Below, piece after piece: positions 1-8,067 of a stretch of DNA of 55,360 bases. A program made the position numbers and the translations under genes. Positions within the stretch are counted from its first letter, which is position 1, and each line of letters begins with the position of its first letter. The stretch is taken from assembly GCA_910588295.1 (NCBI GenBank), contig CAJUQO010000016.1, forward strand, positions 1 to 55,360, given 5' to 3'. This DNA is from an uncultured Lachnospiraceae bacterium (GTDB lineage: Bacteria > Bacillota > Clostridia > Lachnospirales > Lachnospiraceae). The notes below the pieces were generated by a model. That model did no database searches, was not told the origin of the DNA, and worked only from the letters and a program-made list of their open reading frames with translations.

Positions 1-1
1 T

Positions 2-1003
2 TTTAAAAAAGATCGAATATTCCTGAACTATACTGTTATGCTGCTTCCCCATTCCCAAAAGAAGGCGATTCATTTTAAGACGCCGGTGTGGACATTCGGA
101 CTCCTTTTTCTGGGGCTTCTTGCGCTTACAGGAATCAGTTTGTTTTTTGCCGGCTCCCGTATCCAGCTTGAGGAGGTCCGAAGAGAGAAAATCGAACTGG
201 AATCAGAGCGGGAGCGTCTTGCCGAGCAGAAGCGCCAGGCCGATGAGGAGAATGAGATCCTGAAACAGGCACAGGAACTTCAGGAACAGGAACTCAGCGA
301 ACTGGAACAAAAGACCAGGGACACGATCGACGAACTGGAACAACTGGTGGAAAGAGAAAACCAGATACGGGAAGAGTTAGGTTTACAGGTCCCGGACAAT
401 GGAAGCCAGATACGGTCTGCCGAGACACAGGGAATGTCTTTTAACCGGGACAATCAGATCGTTTCCGCAAGCATTCCGGCTGCTTTATTGGAGGGTACAG
501 AGGATTTTCGGGGGATTCAGGACGAGTTGGCTTATCTCCAGTCCAGTTTGGAAGAAAAAACCAGCCAGTATATGGCTTACATGAAAACCATTCAGGATAA
601 AAAAGAAGCCGAGGAGGAAGAACGGGAGCTCATTTTGGAACTGAGAAACCAGATTGTAAACGATGCCCTCGCGTTTGTAGGCTATCCTTATGTATATGGC
701 GGAAATGATCCCTATACAGGCGTGGACTGTTCCGGATTCACAAAATATATATTGGGCAACACCGCGGGCGTATCCCTGAACCGAACGGCCGCCTCACAGG
801 CAACGCAGGGACATGCCGTTTCTGCGGAAGAAGCGAGACCCGGAGATCTGGTATTCTATTCCGGTGGAGGTTATATTAACCATGTGGCAATCTATATGGG
901 CGACGGGCGGATCGTCCATGCCTCCAATTCGCGGGTGGGTATCACAACTTCCGATATGTATTACAGGACGCCTGTAAAAATTGTAAATGTTCTGGGGGAT
1001 TAA
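2..1003 (+). CDS. NlpC/P60 cell-wall hydrolase, membrane-anchored (5' partial)
   Basis: Likely a peptidoglycan endopeptidase of the NlpC/P60 family, acting outside the membrane. Numbered from the first ATG in the window (base 38), a membrane segment lies at about residues 17-40. A long Glu/Lys/Gln-rich coiled coil follows (about 42-112 and 155-205), then the catalytic domain from about 205. The expected Cys is in VDCSGF (C231), with His in INHVAIY (H282) and in VHAS (H294). The frame is open to the left window edge, and the residues before that ATG fit the cytoplasmic start of such anchored hydrolases, so the true start is probably outside the window. The next gene is convergent. The fold is clear; the substrate is inferred. 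Confidence 0.85.
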   Translation, partial: FKKDRIFLNYTVMLLPHSQKKAIHFKTPVWTFGLLFLGLLALTGISLFFAGSRIQLEEVRREKIELESERERLAEQKRQADEENEILKQAQELQEQELSELEQKTRDTIDELEQLVERENQIREELGLQVPDNGSQIRSAETQGMSFNRDNQIVSASIPAALLEGTEDFRGIQDELAYLQSSLEEKTSQYMAYMKTIQDKKEAEEEERELILELRNQIVNDALAFVGYPYVYGGNDPYTGVDCSGFTKYILGNTAGVSLNRTAASQATQGHAVSAEEARPGDLVFYSGGGYINHVAIYMGDGRIVHASNSRVGITTSDMYYRTPVKIVNVLGD

Positions 1004-1026
1004 TGTGCTGTCTGCATTATATCCGG

Positions 1027-1060
1027 CGAAACGCCGTGCGGCAAAGCGCACGGCGTTTCG
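1027..1060. terminator. Hairpin between convergent genes
   Basis: Perfect 14-bp stem, 1027-1040 with 1047-1060, with a 6-base loop. It sits between the stop of the NlpC/P60 gene and the convergent stop of hemZ. Neither strand has a strong T run after it, so it may be a weak terminator or only a transcript-end stabiliser. Confidence 0.5.
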
Positions 1061-1102
1061 GTCATTCAGGCAAAAAAATTTTACCGGCGCGGCCGGAGGC
1101 TC

Positions 1103-2563
1103 TCATGATTTCTCGAACAGCTTCCGTTTCCGCTCCATCATTTCGTTGATTTCTCTTATGTAAAGAGCCACATCTTTCGCATTTTTACAACGCTCGATCC
1201 GCCCGTCCGGATATAACCGTTTAGACACGCTTCCCGCGCCGCAGGCAACGATCGACTGCTTCTCTTCGTTAATCAGTATATTGTATATCCCGGCCTTGTC
1301 AGCCTTTGCGTATCCCACATTTTCAAAATTCCCGGCCATATTTTTCTGACGGTACAGATAATAGGGAACCATGTCCAGATCGGCGGCGGTCTGCTCACAC
1401 AGGCTCATGATTTCCTGACTGTTGACGAAGGCTATCTTCTGATACTGATCCCGGAACAGGTTCAGCCGGGTGGCCCGCTTTAACGCCAGGGAATGGACGG
1501 TCAGGCTGTCCGGCTTCAGAACGCGGATCTGTTCCAGCGTGCGGGCCACCGCCGCATAATCCTCACCGGGCAGCCCCACGATCAGATCCATGTTGATATT
1601 ATCAAAGCCCAGGCCGCGGGCCATATGGAAAACGTCCACGGTCTCCTGCACCGTATGGCCCCGCCCCACCAGATCCAGAGTCTCCTGATTCATGGTCTGG
1701 GGATTGATAGAGATCCGGCTCACCGGGTAACGGCGTATCACCGTCAGCTTCTCCTCCGTAATGGTGTCGGGTCTTCCGGCTTCCACGGTAAACTCCCGCA
1801 CCTCATCCATAGGAAAACGCGTCACCACCGCCTCCAGCAGCCGATCCAGCTGGGACGCGGTCAGGGACGTGGGGGTGCCGCCGCCGATATAGACGGTCTG
1901 CAACTTCTTATCCGAAAAATATTCAGCCGTAAAATCCAGCTCCCTGACCAGGCAATCCAGATACTCATCCACCCGCTTGCGCCATTTCTTTAGCGGATGG
2001 GAACCAAAGGAGCAATACAGGCAGATGGACGGGCAGAAAGGAATGCCCACATACAGGCTGTAGCCGTTCTCATAATCCAACCCCTCCAGGAGCTTCCGCT
2101 CCCGGACAGCGATATCAATGGCCAGATCTGTCTTCTCCTCGCTGAGAAAATAGGTTGCCCGCAGGTCGGCGGCAATCTCCTCCCGGCTCCTTCCCCCCTC
2201 CAGCGGTTGCATGGCCAGCTTGACAGGCCGGATACCGGTCAGAGTCCCCCAGGGCAGCGTCTTTCCCGTAAGCCCGGAAAACATGCGGTAAACGGTCTGT
2301 TTCAAAAGATTTTTTGTGGAAAAGCGGTCTTCGGGGCAGATTAGCTCCACCTGCTCCCGCAGCGTCTCCTGTCCCTGCTCCTCGATGATGCAGACAATCC
2401 TGTCCTCCTCATATTGTACACGGAGCAGACGGTCAAATTCCCCGGCCGGGCTCTCCCCGGAGTAGAAGCTCACCACTTCCTCCCCCGGGATAAAAGCTTT
2501 GACCAGGGAATAGACATCATATTCATAATCATGCCGGTTAAATTCTATGCCCGTTCTACGCAT
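1103..2563 (-). CDS. hemZ: Oxygen-independent coproporphyrinogen III oxidase-like radical SAM protein HemZ
   Basis: Radical SAM protein of the HemZ group, related to HemN and tied to porphyrin metabolism or radical SAM chemistry on heme precursors. The [4Fe-4S] motif CxxxCxxC is seen as CPSICLYC (Cys 177, 181, 184), followed by GGGTPT and a HemN-like C-terminal part. At 486 residues it is close to Bacillus HemZ. The start at 2563 is chosen because an AGGGG sits 10 bases upstream; the frame also extends to 2605 without a better ribosome site. It overlaps the end of the preceding MBL gene by 8 bases, which suggests translational coupling. It is the last gene of the apt-rel operon. The exact reaction cannot be read from sequence. 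Confidence 0.85.
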   Translation of the reverse strand: MRRTGIEFNRHDYEYDVYSLVKAFIPGEEVVSFYSGESPAGEFDRLLRVQYEEDRIVCIIEEQGQETLREQVELICPEDRFSTKNLLKQTVYRMFSGLTGKTLPWGTLTGIRPVKLAMQPLEGGRSREEIAADLRATYFLSEEKTDLAIDIAVRERKLLEGLDYENGYSLYVGIPFCPSICLYCSFGSHPLKKWRKRVDEYLDCLVRELDFTAEYFSDKKLQTVYIGGGTPTSLTASQLDRLLEAVVTRFPMDEVREFTVEAGRPDTITEEKLTVIRRYPVSRISINPQTMNQETLDLVGRGHTVQETVDVFHMARGLGFDNINMDLIVGLPGEDYAAVARTLEQIRVLKPDSLTVHSLALKRATRLNLFRDQYQKIAFVNSQEIMSLCEQTAADLDMVPYYLYRQKNMAGNFENVGYAKADKAGIYNILINEEKQSIVACGAGSVSKRLYPDGRIERCKNAKDVALYIREINEMMERKRKLFEKS

Positions 2564-3185
2564 AGGGATTGTTCCCCTTTTCAAAATCAATGGTAGTGCT
2601 CTCACCGTGGCCCGGCAGCACCGTGGTATCGCCGGGAAGCTCCGACAGCAGCCGATCCAGGCTCTGCTTAATCTGCCGGGAACTGCCCCCCGGAAAATCC
2701 GTCCGCCCCACCGAGCAGTAAAAAAGGGTATCCCCTGAGAGCAGCGTTTTTTCCTCCGTCAGAAGATAGCAGCAGCTCCCCGGCGTATGTCCCGGCGTAT
2801 GGAACACCTGCAGCGGCAGCCCGGCCACCGTAAGAACCTGGCCGTCGGTGAGCCACTGATCCGCTTTCAGGCTTACGGGCAGCGCCCAGCCGCCGGACTG
2901 GTTTCTGGAAGCGTCGCCCAGGGTCTGTTCCTCCGCCTCATGGGCGTAGACCGGTATCTTATATTTCTTCCGAAGATCCTCCGCCGCCATAATATGGTCA
3001 AAATGGCCGTGGGTCAGCAGGATCGCACAGGGCTTTCCGCCCACCCTGTCCACCATATTCACGATCAGATCCGCCTGATCTGCGGGGTCAACAATAAAAA
3101 GGTCTTTCGTTTCTTTATTCATACACAAATAACAGTTGGTGCTGATCATCCCGATCACCATCTGCTGTATCGCTGCCTGTCCCAT
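2556..3185 (-). CDS. MBL-fold metallo-hydrolase (glyoxalase II-like)
   Basis: A 209-residue metallo-beta-lactamase-fold hydrolase. The metal motif HxHxDH is seen as HGHFDH (His 59, 61, Asp 63, His 64), with further metal-site candidates in HTPGHTPG and SGDTLF and near the C-terminus in LPGHG. This size and motif set matches the YcbL/GloB-like proteins that cleave thioesters such as S-lactoylglutathione analogues, but the substrate is unknown. GGAGG lies 5 bases before the ATG. It sits between rel and hemZ on the same strand, with a short gap to rel and an overlap with hemZ, so the genes are probably co-transcribed. The rel-to-hemZ order is common in clostridia. Confidence 0.85.
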   Translation of the reverse strand: MGQAAIQQMVIGMISTNCYLCMNKETKDLFIVDPADQADLIVNMVDRVGGKPCAILLTHGHFDHIMAAEDLRKKYKIPVYAHEAEEQTLGDASRNQSGGWALPVSLKADQWLTDGQVLTVAGLPLQVFHTPGHTPGSCCYLLTEEKTLLSGDTLFYCSVGRTDFPGGSSRQIKQSLDRLLSELPGDTTVLPGHGESTTIDFEKGNNPYA

Positions 3186-3219
3186 TCTGTCCTCCCTGTC
3201 TTTACTTTACATTCGTCCG

Positions 3220-5520
3220 TCACGATCCTGTCACCCGCTTGATATCCATCACGCTCTCAATCTGCCGTATCTTCTCCATCAGATAATTCAGTTCCTCAAT
3301 GCTGTGCACGTTAAAGCTCACAGCAATCGTTGCCGTCCCCTGTTTACTTGTATTTACGTTCATGGATTCCACATCAATCTTCCGCTCGGAAAGCACCTTG
3401 GAAATATCCACCACCAGCCCTACCCGGTTATTGGCGTAAACCGTAATGTTGGCCATGAAAAGCTTCCCTGTCACTTCTTCCGGCTGCCACTCCGCATCCA
3501 GAAGGCGGGCGCGATCCGCACCGTAGATGCTCATAATATTTACACAGTCGGTCCGGTGGATGGTCACGCCCCGGCCCCTGGTGACAAATCCCACAATCTC
3601 GTCGCCCGGAATAGGGCTGCAGCATTTGGCAAAACGCACCGTCACATCATGGCTTCCCCTGACAACTATGCCGTCCTGGTACTTCCGTCCCTGGATTCTG
3701 CCCCGGTTCTCTGTGGCGGCATCCAGCACATCCTTGTCAGTGATCTCCGTCAGGTGAGCCTTGTCATAGGCATCCAAAAGCTTGTTGAGCACCTGGCCTT
3801 CCTTCAGGCCTCCGTGTCCCACAGCCGCCAGCACAGAATCCCAATCACGGAAACCATATTTGCGCAGTACGGCGCTAATGTACTCCGGCTTGGTGTAATC
3901 CCCCAGATTCCTGCCCTTTAATTTGGCATAGTTGTTCAGCATTTCCTTGCCTTTTAAGATATTGTCCTCTTTCAGCTCCTGCTTGAACCACTGATTGATC
4001 TTGTTTCTGGCCTGGGTGCTCTTCACAATTTTCAGCCAGTCCCGGCTGGGCCCCTTGGAATTCTGACTGGTCAGGATCTCAATCCGGTCGCCGTTCTGAA
4101 TCTGATATTCAATGGGCACCAATTTTCCGTTAACCCTGGCCCCCACCATTTTATTGCCAATGGCGCTGTGGATACTGTAGGCAAAATCCACGGTGGTGGA
4201 GCCGCTGGGCATGGTCTTGACGTCCCCGGCCGGGCTGAAACAGTAGACATTCTCCGCAAAGAGATTCAGATCGCTTTTTAAGAGATTCATAAACTCCCGG
4301 TTGTCAGACATATCCTGCTGCCACTCCAGAATCTGGCGCAGCCAGCTCAACTTTTCCTCCTCCTGCTGGGCCCCCAGTTTCTTGCCGTCGGATGCCTCTT
4401 TGTATTTCCAGTGGGCCGCGATACCATACTCAGCGGTACGGTGCATCTCATAGGTACGGATCTGGATCTCAAAAGGCTGTCCGTTGGGCCCGATCAGCGT
4501 GGTATGCAGGGATTGGTACATATTGGGCTTGGGCATGGCAATATAATCCTTGAACCGTCCCGGAATAGGCGTGTACATCTCATGGATCACGCCCAGGGCC
4601 GCATAGCAATCCTTGACCGTCTCCACAATAATGCGCACCGCAAAAAGGTCATAGATCTGATCCAGTGTCTTGTCCTGGTTTACCATTTTCTTATATATAC
4701 TAAAAAAATGCTTGATTCGCCCATCCACCTCGGCGTCAATACGGGCATTGTCCATATGGAGCTGTACCTCGGCCACAATCCCGTCCACCAGATTCTGCCG
4801 ATCGCTCTTCCTAAGAGCAATCTTCTCCACCAGGTCATAATAAATCTCCGGTTTCAGGTATTTGAGAGACAGATCATCCAGCTCAATCTTGATCTTTGAT
4901 ATACCCAGGCGCTGAGCCAGCGGGGAATAGATATCCATGGTCTCTCTGGCGATCTCCTTCTGCTTCTGCTCCCGCATATACTTAAGCGTCCGCATATTAT
5001 GCAGACGATCCGCCAGCTTGATCAGAATCACCCGGATATCCTTGGCCATAGCCAGGAACATCTTGCGCAGATTTTCCGCCTGCACCTCCAGCTTATCCTT
5101 GGAATAGCTGAGCTGCCCCAACTTGGTGACGCCGTCCACCAGAAGAGCCACCTCGGCGCCGAACACCTCCGTGATCTCCTCCGTGGTCATCACCGTATCC
5201 TCTACCACGTCATGAAGGATGCCCGCCACAATAGTCTCCTTATCCATCTCCAGATCTGCCAGGATAATGGCTACACAAAGAGGATGGATGATATAGGGCT
5301 CCCCGGATTTCCTCCGCTGATCCTTGTGGGCCTCCGCCGCTATGTTGTACGCCTTCTCGATCATATGGATATCACCGGAGGGATGATACCGGCGCACCCC
5401 CGTGATCAGCTCGTTGTACAAAATCTCCGGGCTGGTAAAGTCCTCCATGGCTTTGACGCTTTTTTCCACCTCATGAATATTTCGATTTTTATCTACTGCC
5501 TCTGTTCTCTGGCCACTCAT
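3220..5520 (-). CDS. rel: Bifunctional (p)ppGpp synthetase/hydrolase RelA/SpoT
   Basis: Makes and degrades the stringent-response alarmone (p)ppGpp in the cytoplasm. At 766 residues it has the full Rel layout. The HD hydrolase domain spans about 50-200 (HDVVEDT near 103). The synthetase domain spans about 240-370 (FKDYIAMPKPN and YQSLHTT). A TGS domain lies at about 425-490 and a C-terminal ACT domain at about 690-766. Both catalytic halves look intact, so a bifunctional enzyme is expected, as is usual for the single long Rel of Firmicutes. GGAGA precedes the ATG. It lies just downstream of apt on the same strand, the classic apt-rel pair linking purine salvage to nucleotide signalling. Confidence 0.96.
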   Translation of the reverse strand: MSGQRTEAVDKNRNIHEVEKSVKAMEDFTSPEILYNELITGVRRYHPSGDIHMIEKAYNIAAEAHKDQRRKSGEPYIIHPLCVAIILADLEMDKETIVAGILHDVVEDTVMTTEEITEVFGAEVALLVDGVTKLGQLSYSKDKLEVQAENLRKMFLAMAKDIRVILIKLADRLHNMRTLKYMREQKQKEIARETMDIYSPLAQRLGISKIKIELDDLSLKYLKPEIYYDLVEKIALRKSDRQNLVDGIVAEVQLHMDNARIDAEVDGRIKHFFSIYKKMVNQDKTLDQIYDLFAVRIIVETVKDCYAALGVIHEMYTPIPGRFKDYIAMPKPNMYQSLHTTLIGPNGQPFEIQIRTYEMHRTAEYGIAAHWKYKEASDGKKLGAQQEEEKLSWLRQILEWQQDMSDNREFMNLLKSDLNLFAENVYCFSPAGDVKTMPSGSTTVDFAYSIHSAIGNKMVGARVNGKLVPIEYQIQNGDRIEILTSQNSKGPSRDWLKIVKSTQARNKINQWFKQELKEDNILKGKEMLNNYAKLKGRNLGDYTKPEYISAVLRKYGFRDWDSVLAAVGHGGLKEGQVLNKLLDAYDKAHLTEITDKDVLDAATENRGRIQGRKYQDGIVVRGSHDVTVRFAKCCSPIPGDEIVGFVTRGRGVTIHRTDCVNIMSIYGADRARLLDAEWQPEEVTGKLFMANITVYANNRVGLVVDISKVLSERKIDVESMNVNTSKQGTATIAVSFNVHSIEELNYLMEKIRQIESVMDIKRVTGS

Positions 5521-5551
5521 ACTCTCTCTCCGTTACCTGCCTATACTACCG

Positions 5552-6076
5552 TCATTTTCCCTCGTAACAGATGATGCTCTCCACATCATATCCCGCCAGC
5601 TTCTCTCTGCCCTTAAGGCCCGCCAGCTCCATCAAAAACACAATCTTCACGACTTCGCCGCCCAGCTCTTCGATCAGGCGAACCGCCGCCTCCACGGTTC
5701 CGCCGGTGGCGATCAGATCATCCACAATCACAACCTTCTGACCCGGCTTCACGGCGTCCTTATGCATCTCAATAGACGCGCTGCCGTACTCCAGCTCATA
5801 GCTGGCCTCCACGGTCTCGCAGGGCAGCTTGCCCTTCTTGCGGATCGGAATAAAGGGAACATGCAGATTATACGCCAGCGGCATACCGAAAATAAATCCT
5901 CTGGATTCCAGCCCGACGATCAGATCCGGCTGCTGATTCCCGATCTTGTCCTGAAGGGAATCAATAGCCAGCTTCAGGCCGTCTGCATCCTGTAGCACAC
6001 TAGTCACATCCCGGAAAATAATACCCGGCTCCGGAAAATCCGGGATACTTCTCACATATTCTTCTAACTTTTTCAT
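5552..6076 (-). CDS. apt: Adenine phosphoribosyltransferase
   Basis: Converts adenine and PRPP to AMP. It has 174 residues, the usual length for Apt. The PRPP-binding loop is seen as VIVDDLIATGGT, and the N-terminal DFPEPGIIFRD is characteristic. The start at 6076 is preceded by AGGAGG with 5-base spacing; the frame extends 14 codons further upstream without ribosome-site support. It is the first gene of the operon apt-rel-MBL-hemZ, behind a promoter at 6137-6165. Confidence 0.95.
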   Translation of the reverse strand: MKKLEEYVRSIPDFPEPGIIFRDVTSVLQDADGLKLAIDSLQDKIGNQQPDLIVGLESRGFIFGMPLAYNLHVPFIPIRKKGKLPCETVEASYELEYGSASIEMHKDAVKPGQKVVIVDDLIATGGTVEAAVRLIEELGGEVVKIVFLMELAGLKGREKLAGYDVESIICYEGK

Positions 6077-6136
6077 CTTTACCTCCTGCAGCGCCTTCCG
6101 TGACAGCGCATATTCCATCCGTTTTCTGTAGGATTC

Positions 6137-6165
6137 AGTATAGCATTTTCACTATTTTTTGACAA
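6137..6165 (-). promoter_or_regulatory. Promoter of the apt-rel operon
   Basis: On the minus strand TTGTCA (6165-6160), a 17-base spacer and TATACT (6142-6137), with TG one base upstream of the -10 (extended -10). It is a good housekeeping-sigma promoter about 60 bases before the apt start. Confidence 0.75.
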
Positions 6166-6191
6166 GTTTTTTGGTCAGTATCACATAGTAT

Positions 6192-6229
6192 CATGTGACC
6201 GTTCAGCCTTCCGTCTTCACTGTTACATG
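6192..6229. repeat. TGTRAC-type intergenic hairpin, copy 1
   Basis: Arms at 6192-6199 and 6222-6229 pair with one G-T wobble. The left arm continues into CGTTCAG, as in the copies at 11763 and 12094. It lies between the end of recJ and the apt promoter, so it could end recJ transcription. Confidence 0.5.
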
Positions 6230-6238
6230 ATTACCGGC

Positions 6239-7948
6239 TCAGCAGTATCCGGTAATACGGATCTCCAGCGAGGTTTTTCCCCTGTATGTATTGAGCTGCG
6301 GATAATACAAAATGGAAAACTCTTTCCGTTCCCTGAGCCATCGGTCAAATTCCTCCGCCTCCCCAAAGTAAACGCCCTCGGCCCTCACGCCCTCCGGCGT
6401 CATAAGCTCCAGCCGCATCACATTTCTATTCTTCCCAACTATGCGGGTTTTCAACGCGCGAAGGCCCTTTTGGGCAAAAACCGGTTTGGGATTGCTCCTA
6501 CCAAAAGGCTCCAGCAGCCTGAATTCTTCCACCAGGCCCGGATACACATAGGAAACCGGCATCGCCACGTCGATATGTATCTTTTCCGTCAGCATCTCCT
6601 CCGTGAGGCCGCACTTCTCATTCAGCATACGGCGCAGAGGATCCACGTTTTCCTTTTGCAGGGACAGGCCCGCCGCCATGGGATGGCCGCCGAATTTATC
6701 CAGCAGGGCGCCGCACTCCACCAGTTTCTCAAACATGGAATATTCCTCAATGGAACGGCCCGATCCTTTGACTCCCCCGGCGCTGTCGGTCAGCACAAAC
6801 ACGGGCCGATAGTAAGCTTCCCGGATGCGCCCGGCAATAATGCCGGCGATACTCTCATGGCAGTCCGGCAGATAGATCACCAGTACGCGGTCATTCTTAA
6901 GGGAGGTGGTTTCCACCTGGTATTTCGCCAGGCGCACCCCCTGCTCCGTCATGGCTTTCCGGCTGTCATTGAGCTGCACCAGCTCCCCGGCTATAACGGA
7001 TGCCTCATCCTTATCTTCAGTTTTCAACAGGGACAGAGCCAGTTTCGCCGTGTGCAGCCGACCGCTGGCGTTTAGGCAGGGCCCAAGGATAAAGCCCACA
7101 TGGTAGGCCATGATCTGAGCGGGTTCCAGCCCATTGGCCGCGATCAGAGCCAAAAGTCCCGTATTCTCCGTGGCCTGCAGCCGTTTCAACCCCTCCTTCA
7201 CCAAGATACGGTTCTCATCCACCAGCTCCATCACATCCGTTATTGTAGCGATGGCGGCGAAAGGCAGATATATTTCCGAGAAATCCATACCCGTCATCCT
7301 TTTATCCAAGGCGACAGCCAGTTTGTAGGCCACCCCGGCGCCGCACAGCCCCTTGAACGGATAGGGGCATCCCTCCTGATGGGGATTAATCACCGCATCG
7401 GCCGGAGGCAGGATCTGGCGGCGCCCCTGTTCCGTCTCCTCATAGGGCGTCTCATGATGATCCGTCACGATCACAGTCATCCCCAGTTCTTTCGCCAGGG
7501 TCACCTGCTCCGCCGCCGCGATCCCATTATCACAAGTCAGGATCAAATCCACGCCATCCTGAAAGGCCTCCCGCACCAGGGATTCGTTCATGCCATATCC
7601 ATCGGTGATCCGATCCGGAATCCGGACATCCACCTGTCCCCCCAGCCGTTCCAGACAGTCCTGTAGGATATAGGAAGACATAATGCCGTCTCCGTCATAA
7701 TCTCCGATGACGCGGATATGTTTCACAGCTCTGAGATTCTGCTCCAGGATTTCCAGCGCCTCCGCCATTCCCTTCATACATCGGCCGTCATAGAGCTGCT
7801 CCAGGCCGCCGTTCAGATACCGCTCCATTTCCTCCAGACTGGTAAGATCCCGGTTTCTGAGAATCCTGGCCGTCACCGGGTCAATATGGAAATGGGCCGC
7901 AATTTTCTGAAAATCCGCCCGCTTGGCTGTAACTACCCATTTTTTCAT
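6239..7948 (-). CDS. recJ: Single-stranded-DNA-specific 5'-3' exonuclease RecJ
   Basis: DHH-family nuclease for recombination repair and single-strand digestion in the cytoplasm. The motifs in order are GDYDGDG (motif I), TCDNG, VTDHHE (DHH), a central region with GPCLNASGRL, and the DHHA1 motif GGHPMAAG. The protein has 569 residues, the expected length. The start at 7948 is chosen because GGAGG lies 6 bases upstream; the open frame extends 16 codons further without support. It is transcribed in the same direction as secDF, but a terminator at 8017-8055 separates them. Confidence 0.93.
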   Translation of the reverse strand: MKKWVVTAKRADFQKIAAHFHIDPVTARILRNRDLTSLEEMERYLNGGLEQLYDGRCMKGMAEALEILEQNLRAVKHIRVIGDYDGDGIMSSYILQDCLERLGGQVDVRIPDRITDGYGMNESLVREAFQDGVDLILTCDNGIAAAEQVTLAKELGMTVIVTDHHETPYEETEQGRRQILPPADAVINPHQEGCPYPFKGLCGAGVAYKLAVALDKRMTGMDFSEIYLPFAAIATITDVMELVDENRILVKEGLKRLQATENTGLLALIAANGLEPAQIMAYHVGFILGPCLNASGRLHTAKLALSLLKTEDKDEASVIAGELVQLNDSRKAMTEQGVRLAKYQVETTSLKNDRVLVIYLPDCHESIAGIIAGRIREAYYRPVFVLTDSAGGVKGSGRSIEEYSMFEKLVECGALLDKFGGHPMAAGLSLQKENVDPLRRMLNEKCGLTEEMLTEKIHIDVAMPVSYVYPGLVEEFRLLEPFGRSNPKPVFAQKGLRALKTRIVGKNRNVMRLELMTPEGVRAEGVYFGEAEEFDRWLRERKEFSILYYPQLNTYRGKTSLEIRITGYC

Positions 7949-8009
7949 TACTTCCTCCAAAAAGCAGGACACCTGCCATCGGCAGCCTTTCTGCATACCG
8001 CGGTATAGA

Positions 8010-8055
8010 AAAATAAACTGCCGCGAAAAGGGACACCTCCCCCCTCTGCGGCAGT
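8010..8055 (-). terminator. Intrinsic terminator after secDF
   Basis: An 8-bp stem (8048-8055 with 8017-8024) encloses a C-rich loop with a possible inner GGG/CCC pairing. A T-rich tract follows on the minus strand. It lies just past the secDF stop. Confidence 0.65.
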
Positions 8056-8067
8056 CTTCGTATTTTC